From NCBI GenBank assembly GCA_013153415.1, contig JAADEO010000207.1, forward strand, positions 1 through 5,858: a DNA stretch of 5,858 nucleotides, in the 5' to 3' direction. Each line of letters starts with the position of its first letter. Position 1 is the stretch's first letter. Shown piece by piece: positions 1-4,709 of the stretch. Source of the DNA: Deltaproteobacteria bacterium. GTDB taxonomy: Bacteria; Desulfobacterota; Anaeroferrophillalia; Anaeroferrophillales; Tharpellaceae. The notes beneath the pieces are model-generated. The model was not told the DNA's origin and ran no database searches. It worked only from the letters and a program-made list of their open reading frames with translations. The translations under genes and the position numbers were made by a program.

Positions 1-665
1 ACATCAAGGAGGGCATCGAGGCCCGGATCGAAAAACACCCCGACCGGGCCGCCGACCTCAAAAACGACCTCAAGCGCTACACCCGTTTCGCCTCGCTGTT
101 CACCCCGCTGGCCAAGAGTTCGGCCGCCGAGATGGTCAACAAGGTCTGCTACGATGCCATCCAGATCCACGGCGGAGTCGGTTTCACCAAGGAGTTCGAT
201 GTCGAACGCCACTACCGCGACGCCCGCATCACCAGCATCTACGAAGGCACCACCCAGCTCCAGGCGGTGGCGGCCATGGGCGGAGTGGTTGCCGGAGTCG
301 TCTCGGAATGGCTCAACGAATGCGAGGAATCCCATGAATTGTCGAGCCTGGGCGAGATCTTCGAAAGTGCCCGGAAGATGCGCTCCAACCTGGAGATGGC
401 GATCTCCTATATCAAGGACAAGGGCGATTCGGTCTACCAGGAATTTCATTCGACCCGGCTCGTCAACATGACCGCCGATGTCATCGACGCCTACCTGCTC
501 TGTCGCGACGCCCTCTTTTCCGACCGCAAGAAAAATGTCGCCAGGATCTTCATCACCAAGGCGATCCCCAGGGTCAAATCGAGCCTCGACTATATCCTCG
601 CCGACGACCGCAGTATCATCGACCTGCATGGCGAGGTCATTGACCGCCAGGAAGAAACGGCTTAG
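1..665 (+). CDS. Acyl-CoA dehydrogenase, C-terminal part (5' end outside window)
   Basis: The reading frame is open from base 3 to the TAG at 663-665 and gives 220 residues of a longer protein. It is an FAD-dependent enzyme that oxidises acyl-CoA to trans-2-enoyl-CoA and passes electrons to an electron-transfer flavoprotein. Visible motifs are QIHGGVGFTKE (visible residues 54-64), the FAD and dimer-contact segment of the family, and SIYEGTTQLQ (78-87). The Glu in YEGT (codon 243-245) corresponds to the catalytic base of medium- and short-chain acyl-CoA dehydrogenases. About 130 residues follow this motif, more than in a 380-residue enzyme. This fits the longer subgroup with an extra helical C-terminal domain (FadE5- or DmdC-like), so the full protein is probably 550-600 residues. 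Substrate chain length cannot be told. An internal ATG at 132 lies in mid-domain and is not a start. It is followed by the rpmF promoter, so it is probably a separate transcription unit. Confidence 0.93.
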   Translation, partial: IKEGIEARIEKHPDRAADLKNDLKRYTRFASLFTPLAKSSAAEMVNKVCYDAIQIHGGVGFTKEFDVERHYRDARITSIYEGTTQLQAVAAMGGVVAGVVSEWLNECEESHELSSLGEIFESARKMRSNLEMAISYIKDKGDSVYQEFHSTRLVNMTADVIDAYLLCRDALFSDRKKNVARIFITKAIPRVKSSLDYILADDRSIIDLHGEVIDRQEETA

Positions 666-682
666 GCGAAAAACTTTTGCCC

Positions 683-710
683 TTGACAAGAGGGCTGTAA
701 AAAGTATAGA
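683..710 (+). promoter_or_regulatory. Sigma-70 type promoter for rpmF-plsX
   Basis: A perfect -35 box TTGACA (683-688) is followed after 16 bases by TATAGA (705-710); the overlapping TAGAAT (707-712) would give an 18-base spacer. The start of transcription would fall near 717, leaving a leader of about 88 nt before rpmF. The surrounding sequence is AT-rich between GC-rich genes, as expected for a promoter. The -35 box sits inside an inverted repeat, GCCCT (679-683) and AGGGC (691-695), which could be an operator or chance. No intrinsic terminator for the upstream dehydrogenase gene is seen in the gap, so some readthrough is possible. Confidence 0.72.
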
Positions 711-743
711 ATAACCACCTTTTTTCATCTTCCACAGATGCAA

Positions 744-763
744 AAGAGCGCAATGCGACTCTT
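744..763 (+). promoter_or_regulatory. Hairpin in the rpmF leader
   Basis: AAGAG (744-748) plus CGC (749-751) can pair with GCG (755-757) plus CTCTT (759-763), leaving an AAT loop and one bulged A at 758. There is no T-run after it, so it is not an intrinsic terminator. It ends 30 bases upstream of the rpmF ribosome binding site. A perfect TATAAT (763-768) overlaps its last base but has no recognisable -35 box at a suitable distance. A role in translation control or in mRNA stability is possible but not shown. Confidence 0.35.
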
Positions 764-804
764 ATAATACTTACTCAAAGAATATGAACGACTGGAGATA
801 GATC

Positions 805-981
805 ATGGCTGTTCCCAAGAGAAGAACTTCGAAAGCCAAAAAAAGACAGCGCCGCTCCCACCTGGCGCTGACCCCGCCTCAGGCCGGGATCTGCCCCAAC
901 TGTCAGGCTCCGACGGTCCCCCACCGCGTCTGCCCCAGCTGCGGAACCTACAAAGGTGAGACCTTCATAGATGTCGACTAG
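805..981 (+). CDS. rpmF: 50S ribosomal protein L32 (zinc-ribbon form)
   Basis: This short gene encodes 58 residues, ending at TAG 979-981. It starts at an ATG preceded by GGAG (794-797) with a 7-base spacer. The N-terminus MAVPKRRTSK followed by a Lys/Arg-rich stretch is the standard rRNA-binding start of bacterial L32. The four cysteines at 30, 33, 43 and 46 (CPNC and CPSC) form the zinc ribbon, so this is the zinc-binding C+ version. L32 is part of the large ribosomal subunit near the exit of the peptidyl-transferase region. The position directly before plsX is conserved across many bacteria and ties lipid synthesis to ribosome production. The small DUF177/YceD gene that usually comes just upstream is not present. 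The gap to plsX is 43 bases with no terminator, so the two are probably co-transcribed. Confidence 0.97.
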   Translation: MAVPKRRTSKAKKRQRRSHLALTPPQAGICPNCQAPTVPHRVCPSCGTYKGETFIDVD

Positions 982-1024
982 CGGAACCCTTCAGTTCCCG
1001 GTCTTTTAAGGGTCGGTATCCCCC

Positions 1025-2119
1025 ATGAGAATCGCCGTTGACGCTATGGGTGGAGACCGGGCTCCGCAGGAGATTATCGCCGGCGCGGTCGAGGCCGCCA
1101 AGGTACTGAACCTGCAGATCATCCTGGTCGGTATCCAGGAGATCATCGAAGAAGAACTCAAAAAACACAACATCAGAAACCTGCCGGTTTTCATTCAGCC
1201 GGCAGCCGAAGTTGTCGAGATGGGGGAATCCCCGAGCAAGGCCATGCGCCGCAAGCGGGAGTCCTCGATCGCCGTCGGATTGCGCCTGGTGCGCGACGAA
1301 CGCGCCCAGGGTTTCATCTCGGCCGGCAATTCCGGCGCCATCATGGCGATCGCCATGGTCACCCTGAAAAAACTCAAAGGGATCGACCGGCCCGCCATCG
1401 TCACCTGCCTTCCCACCATTAAAGATCCGGTCACCATCCTCGATGTCGGCGGCAACGTCGACTGCAGCCCTTTGCACCTGGCCCAGTTCGCCATCATGGG
1501 CAGCGTCTACTCGGAAAAGGTCATGGGCCGCAAACGCCCTCGCATCGGTCTTCTGAGCAACGGCGAAGAAGAGAGCAAAGGCAACGAACTGACCCGCAAA
1601 ACCCACGAGCTTTTGCAGACCAGCCCCTTGAACTATATCGGCCCGGTCGAAGGCCGGGATATCTATCCCGGAGAAGTCGATGTCGTCGTCTGCGACGGCT
1701 TTGTCGGCAATGTCGTTCTCAAGACATCCGAAAGCCTGGCCCTGGCCATGACCAGCATCCTGCGCCAGGAGCTGACCCGGACTTTCCTGCGCAAGCTCGG
1801 AGCCTGGCTCTGCCGGGGAGGACTGAAAAACTTGAAAGAGAGGGTCGACTACTCGGAATACGGCGGCGCCCCATTGCTCGGCATCAACGGCAACTGCTTC
1901 ATCGCCCACGGCTCCTCCTGCCGCAAAGCGATCCGCAACGGCATCCGACTCTGCGCCGAGTTCTCCGAACAAAAGGTCAACGAACACCTGCTCAATGAAC
2001 TCGACCGTAATCACGAGATCCAGAAACTGCTGCCCAAGAAAAAACTCTGGAAACAGCTCAAGGAACGGATCATCACCAAGGAGACTCCCGAAGACCAGGA
2101 GACCGAAGACCCCGCCTGA
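1025..2119 (+). CDS. plsX: Phosphate acyltransferase PlsX
   Basis: PlsX is a peripheral membrane enzyme that converts acyl-ACP and phosphate into acyl-phosphate and ACP; PlsY then uses the acyl-phosphate to acylate glycerol-3-phosphate. The 364-residue protein carries the family signatures in order: DAMGGD (6-11), SAGNSGA (99-105), DVGGNVDCSP (140-149), NGEEESKGN (179-187), VEGRDI (208-213), CDGFVGNV (223-230) and YGGAPLLGING (279-289). The segment around 240-270, rich in Leu, Ile, Arg and Lys, matches the region that contacts the membrane in this family. The tail after about residue 330 is charged and poorly conserved and makes the protein slightly longer than the usual 330-356 residues. The start is fixed by DAMGGD lying six residues in. 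The ribosome binding site is weak (AAGGG at 1008-1012, 12 bases away), so translation may depend partly on coupling to rpmF. Confidence 0.97.
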   Translation: MRIAVDAMGGDRAPQEIIAGAVEAAKVLNLQIILVGIQEIIEEELKKHNIRNLPVFIQPAAEVVEMGESPSKAMRRKRESSIAVGLRLVRDERAQGFISAGNSGAIMAIAMVTLKKLKGIDRPAIVTCLPTIKDPVTILDVGGNVDCSPLHLAQFAIMGSVYSEKVMGRKRPRIGLLSNGEEESKGNELTRKTHELLQTSPLNYIGPVEGRDIYPGEVDVVVCDGFVGNVVLKTSESLALAMTSILRQELTRTFLRKLGAWLCRGGLKNLKERVDYSEYGGAPLLGINGNCFIAHGSSCRKAIRNGIRLCAEFSEQKVNEHLLNELDRNHEIQKLLPKKKLWKQLKERIITKETPEDQETEDPA

Positions 2120-2230
2120 ACCCATGCCCGCCCGGCATCGCACTCCGCCTAACGCATCTTCCGCCCATCCGCCAAGCCTGAGACCACGCAAAAACGGACC
2201 ATTAAAATAGACTAATATGTTTGGTTTTGG
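2120..2230 (+). other. Gene-free stretch after plsX, where fabH is normally found
   Basis: No supported gene lies between the plsX stop and the fabD promoter, and I see no trace of the ketoacyl-ACP synthase III active-site motifs in any frame. A small hairpin, ATGCC (2124-2128) with GGCAT (2134-2138) around a CGCCC loop, follows the plsX stop. It has no T-run and is not a convincing terminator. It could mark a 3' end formed in another way. Composition moves from GC-rich to strongly AT-rich from about 2190. Confidence 0.6.
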
Positions 2231-2250
2231 TTGACATTTATCAAACAAAA
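2225..2250 (+). promoter_or_regulatory. Candidate operator: inverted repeat over the fabD -35 box
   Basis: TTTTGGTTGA (2225-2234) and TCAAACAAAA (2241-2250) are inverted copies matching at 9 of 10 positions around a 6-base centre, CATTTA. The repeat fully covers the -35 box (2231-2236) and runs into the spacer, where a bound repressor would block RNA polymerase. The half-site spacing of 16 bases centre to centre suits a dimeric regulator such as a TetR- or MarR-type protein. The TTGA/TCAA core recalls the palindrome bound by the fatty-acid regulator FabT of Gram-positive bacteria, but the spacer is longer, and the identity of any regulator is a guess. Confidence 0.45.
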
Positions 2251-2260
2251 ACGCTATATT
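2231..2260 (+). promoter_or_regulatory. Sigma-70 type promoter for fabD-fabG-acpP
   Basis: A perfect -35 box TTGACA (2231-2236) and a -10 box TATATT (2255-2260) are separated by 18 bases in an AT-rich island. Transcription would begin near 2267, giving a leader of about 140 nt before fabD. The promoter gives fabD, fabG and acpP a supply of transcript independent of rpmF-plsX, which suits the large demand for acyl carrier protein. Confidence 0.72.
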
Positions 2261-2406
2261 GCATTGTTTAAGTATGGTTGCTCACTGAAATTTACCGAGC
2301 GTCCGCCATAACCTCGGTAGTATCAACCGAAAAATACAATAACGATATTTTCCCAAGCAGCAGAGATAAAACCGGATCCCTCACCCCCGAGGCGACAACT
2401 GATTTT
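2261..2406 (+). promoter_or_regulatory. Untranslated leader of fabD with alternative hairpins
   Basis: TACCGAG (2293-2299) pairs perfectly with CTCGGTA (2313-2319). The second arm can instead pair further on: TCGGT (2314-2318) with ACCGA (2326-2330). The two structures exclude each other. The fabD frame is open back to a TTG at 2278, but the 43 extra codons use ATA, GTA, TCA, CGA and AGA freely, unlike the neighbouring genes. They resemble no part of FabD, and the TTG has no ribosome binding site. I therefore read this as leader, not protein. A four-codon open frame (ATG 2274 to TGA 2288) sits just after the predicted transcript start. No known riboswitch class is recognised. Confidence 0.5.
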
Positions 2407-3375
2407 ATGGAGACTGAATTGGAAAACAAAGAGCTCAAAACCGCATTCATTTTCCCCGGCCAGGGATCCCAGCACGTCGGCATGGGGAAAGAGCTGTACG
2501 ACAATTTTCCCGAAGCCCGGGAAACCTTCATCGAAGCCAGTGACGCTCTGGGAGAAGATCTGACCGAAATCTGTTTCCACGGCCCCACCGAAGAACTCAA
2601 CCAGACCGCCAACACCCAGCCGGCGATCCTGACCGTCAGCATCGCCGCCTACCGGGTCATGAAAAAAAGGCTCGACATAAAGCCGGTCCTGGCCGCCGGA
2701 CACAGCCTCGGCGAATACTCCGCCCTGGTCGCGGCCGGCACCATCCCTTTCTTCGACGCGGTCCGGGTGGTACGAGCCCGGGGCAAATTCATGCAGACCG
2801 CGGTTCCCGTCGGTCTCGGCACGATGGCTGCGGTGATGGGTATGAAGAGCGATGAGATTGTCGAGATCTGCGATGAGTCGAGCGATCCCGAAGCCGATAA
2901 AATCGTCGAACCGGCCAACTTCAACTGTCCCGGCCAGATCGTCATCTCCGGCCATACTCCGGCGATCATGGAGGCCGGCGAAAAAGCCCAGCAGGCTGGT
3001 GCCAGCCGGGTCGTCAAGCTCCCGGTCAGCGCCCCCTTCCACTGCTCCCTGATGCGGCCCGCAGCCGAAAAGCTGGCCGATAAATTCCAGGAAGTCAAGG
3101 TCGCGGAACCCGAAATTCCCGTCATCTCCAATGTCGACGCCGATACCAATTATACTGTCGAAAACGTACGCAACCTGCTGATCCGCCAGGTCAGCAGCGC
3201 CGTGCGCTGGGAGGAATCGATGCAACTGGCCATCGGCCAGGGCGTCAGCCAGGTGATCGAGATCGGCCCCGGACGGGTGCTTTCCGGTCTCATGCGCCGC
3301 ATCAACCGGCGCGTCAAAACCATGAACCTGGGAACGGTTCAGGATTTCGAAAAGATCGCCGAGGCCTGTTCCTGA
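2407..3375 (+). CDS. fabD: Malonyl-CoA:ACP transacylase FabD
   Basis: FabD transfers malonyl from malonyl-CoA to the phosphopantetheine arm of AcpP, supplying the extender unit for chain growth. Counting from the ATG at 2407, the 322-residue protein shows FPGQGSQ (16-22, oxyanion-hole region), the nucleophile Ser100 in GHSLGE, Arg125 that binds the malonyl carboxylate, the active-site His212 in PVSAPFHC, and Gln261. All expected catalytic residues are present, matching E. coli Ser92, Arg117, His201 and Gln250. The exact start is uncertain: ATG 2407 has only a distant GAGG, while a TTG at 2419 has GGAG six bases upstream and would give a more typical short N-terminus before the PGQGSQ motif. 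A longer in-frame form from TTG 2278 is judged non-coding in its first part. The stop overlaps the fabG start by one base (TGATG), implying translational coupling. Confidence 0.95.
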   Translation: METELENKELKTAFIFPGQGSQHVGMGKELYDNFPEARETFIEASDALGEDLTEICFHGPTEELNQTANTQPAILTVSIAAYRVMKKRLDIKPVLAAGHSLGEYSALVAAGTIPFFDAVRVVRARGKFMQTAVPVGLGTMAAVMGMKSDEIVEICDESSDPEADKIVEPANFNCPGQIVISGHTPAIMEAGEKAQQAGASRVVKLPVSAPFHCSLMRPAAEKLADKFQEVKVAEPEIPVISNVDADTNYTVENVRNLLIRQVSSAVRWEESMQLAIGQGVSQVIEIGPGRVLSGLMRRINRRVKTMNLGTVQDFEKIAEACS

Positions 3376-4151
3376 TGACAACTATCGACAAACCTTTCGA
3401 CTTCGCCGGTCGCACCGCTCTCGTCACCGGCGGCACCCGCGGCATCGGTCGGGCTCTGACCGAAAGCCTGGCCCAACATGGAGCCCAGGTTTATTTCTGC
3501 GGTACCAACGCCGATCTCGGCCAACAGGTGGAAGAAGAGATCAATGCGGCCCTGCCGAGGGCCAGCGCCGGAGTCCTTTTCCGCCCGGCCAACGTCGCCG
3601 ACTTCCAGGCCTGCAACGAGCTGGTCACCGAGATCAACAAGGAGACCGACGGTATCGATTTCCTCATCAACAATGCCGGGATCACCCGCGACAATCTCCT
3701 GTTGCGTCTCAAAGAGAGCGACTGGGACGAGGTCATGGCGGTCAATCTCAAAGGCTGTTTCAACTGCAGCAAGGCCGTGGCCCGGGGAATGCTCAAGAAA
3801 CGTTTCGGGCGCATCATCTTCCTCTCTTCGGTCATCGGCCTAATGGGCAACGCCGGCCAGTCGAACTACGCCGCCGCCAAAGCCGGAATAATCGGTTTCG
3901 CCCGCAGCCTGGCCCGGGAACTCGCCTCCCGCAACATCACCAGCAATGTCATCGCCCCCGGCTACATTGAAACCGAGATGACCGCCGGACTGGACGAAAA
4001 GACCCAAGCCTCGATAAGCGCAGCCATCCCTCTGGGAAGGCTGGGTTCGGTTGACGATATCAGCAGCGCCGTACTCTTCCTGCTCTCCCCCCTGGCCGAC
4101 TACATAACCGGCCAGGTCCTGCAGGTCGATGGCGGCATGCTCATAGCATAA
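3375..4151 (+). CDS. fabG: 3-oxoacyl-ACP reductase FabG
   Basis: FabG uses NADPH to reduce 3-oxoacyl-ACP to (R)-3-hydroxyacyl-ACP, the first reduction of each elongation round. This 258-residue short-chain dehydrogenase has the cofactor motif TGGTRGIG (18-25), with Arg22 consistent with NADPH preference. It also has NNAG (99-102), Asn124, and the catalytic Ser152, Tyr165 and Lys169 (YAAAK). PGYIETEM (195-202) and a C-terminal TGQVLQVDGG segment follow. It is about 14 residues longer than E. coli FabG, mostly from a short N-terminal extension. The ATG overlaps the fabD stop by one base, and GAGG (3361-3364) lies 10 bases upstream within fabD. Position between fabD and acpP supports the fatty-acid role over other short-chain dehydrogenases. 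Confidence 0.97.
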   Translation: MTTIDKPFDFAGRTALVTGGTRGIGRALTESLAQHGAQVYFCGTNADLGQQVEEEINAALPRASAGVLFRPANVADFQACNELVTEINKETDGIDFLINNAGITRDNLLLRLKESDWDEVMAVNLKGCFNCSKAVARGMLKKRFGRIIFLSSVIGLMGNAGQSNYAAAKAGIIGFARSLARELASRNITSNVIAPGYIETEMTAGLDEKTQASISAAIPLGRLGSVDDISSAVLFLLSPLADYITGQVLQVDGGMLIA

Positions 4152-4152
4152 C

Positions 4153-4167
4153 CCGGCTTGCAGCCGG
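4153..4167 (+). promoter_or_regulatory. GC-rich hairpin between fabG and acpP
   Basis: CCGGCT (4153-4158) and AGCCGG (4162-4167) form a perfect 6-bp stem with a TGC loop, two bases after the fabG stop. The following sequence has only a weak T-rich patch (TATTTTTA, 4183-4190) 15 bases downstream, so it is not a standard intrinsic terminator. It may protect upstream mRNA, mark a processing site, or act as a partial attenuator. The 112-base gap before acpP contains no clear promoter; TTGCAG (4158-4163) and TATTTT (4183-4188), with a 19-base spacer, are the best weak candidates. Confidence 0.4.
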
Positions 4168-4263
4168 TCAATAAGCAAGCAATATTTTTAGCAATCACAA
4201 ACCCACTACAAAAGCCAGCGACCGACTCATTCCGGGCCGGAGCTGCAAAAAGGAGAGCCAGAC

Positions 4264-4506
4264 ATGTCCACTGAAATTGAAGTGAAAATCAAGGAAATCA
4301 TCGCTGAAAAGCTGGGCCTCAGCAATCCTGCTGAAATCAATAATGACGCCTCTTTCATAGATGATCTGGGTGCCGATTCCCTCGATACCGTAGAACTGGT
4401 AATGGCCTTTGAAGAGGAGTACGGCATCGAGATCTCCGACGAGGATGCTGAAAAGATCCGCACCGTCCAGAATGCCATCGATTTCGTCAAGGAGCACGCT
4501 GGCTGA
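4264..4506 (+). CDS. acpP: Acyl carrier protein AcpP
   Basis: AcpP is the small acidic cytosolic carrier that holds growing acyl chains as thioesters on a 4'-phosphopantetheine arm. The 80-residue protein contains the DSL motif at 38-40, with Ser39 as the attachment site, in the usual context DDLGADSLDTVELVM. The four-helix pattern, high Asp/Glu content and length are typical. The ATG has a strong ribosome binding site, AAAAAGGAG, ending 8 bases upstream; it is the best in the window and fits the high level of this protein in cells. It lies between fabG and fabF as in many bacteria and is followed by tandem terminators, so it is probably the last gene of the fabD-fabG-acpP unit. Confidence 0.98.
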   Translation: MSTEIEVKIKEIIAEKLGLSNPAEINNDASFIDDLGADSLDTVELVMAFEEEYGIEISDEDAEKIRTVQNAIDFVKEHAG

Positions 4507-4537
4507 CCCTGGCCGCAGTATTTTTCAGAGACTGTTC

Positions 4538-4556
4538 AAAGGACCAGGTCCTTTTT
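4538..4556 (+). terminator. Weak intrinsic terminator after acpP
   Basis: AAAGGAC (4538-4544) and GTCCTTT (4548-4554) form a 7-bp stem with a CAG loop, ending in five T residues (4552-4556). The stem is short and partly AT, so alone it would be leaky. It lies four bases before the stronger terminator and probably acts as the first of a pair. Confidence 0.5.
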
Positions 4557-4559
4557 CGC

Positions 4560-4600
4560 AAAACGCCCGCCCCGGCTTCCGGGGCGGGCGTTTTTTTCTT
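4560..4600 (+). terminator. Strong intrinsic terminator after acpP
   Basis: CGCCCGCCCCGG (4564-4575) pairs perfectly with CCGGGGCGGGCG (4579-4590) around a 3-base CTT loop, and the A residues at 4560-4563 can extend the stem into the T-run. Seven T residues (4591-4597) follow directly. This is a textbook rho-independent terminator on the + strand. The A-run on the other side gives it some capacity in the reverse direction. It should end most transcripts coming from acpP before fabF. Confidence 0.95.
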
Positions 4601-4709
4601 TACAATTACGCCTAATCCCGATAAAAAAGCAGTTCGCCTTAAAGGGTTGCAAAGCAACAGAAAAGTCATTGAAAAACGCTTAACTACTTTGACATTGAGG
4701 TATGAAAAA
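4601..4709 (+). promoter_or_regulatory. AT-rich region upstream of fabF, presumed to carry its promoter
   Basis: The 109 bases between the terminator and fabF are AT-rich and should hold a promoter, since the terminator precedes them, but no clear -35/-10 pair is visible. TTGCAA (4647-4652) and TTGAAA (4669-4674) are -35-like without a good partner at 16-18 bases. A TTGACA at 4689-4694 is too close to the gene to serve it. GTTGC (4646-4650) and GCAAC (4654-4658) form a small inverted repeat around AAA that could be an operator half-site pair. An activator-dependent or alternative-sigma promoter remains possible. Confidence 0.35.

Noticed and set aside
2124..2138. Terminator after plsX
   Set aside because: The 5-bp stem with a CGCCC loop has no T-run, so it does not meet the criteria for an intrinsic terminator.
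965..2248. 427-residue open frame on the minus strand opposite plsX
   Set aside because: It lies wholly opposite plsX, a clear gene with all family motifs, and its product has low-complexity Asp/Gly/Phe/Ala-rich composition typical of antisense shadows of GC-rich genes. No domain is recognisable.
2278..2406. N-terminal extension of FabD or a fabH remnant
   Set aside because: Codon use differs from the neighbours, there is no ribosome binding site at the TTG, and the translated residues resemble neither FabD nor FabH.
2323..3381. 352-residue minus-strand open frame opposite fabD
   Set aside because: Same shadow pattern; fabD on the + strand has every catalytic residue, and the minus frame has no recognisable motif or ribosome binding site.
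4689..4694. TTGACA just before fabF as its -35 box
   Set aside because: It is only 16 bases upstream of the GTG start, so transcription would begin inside the gene.
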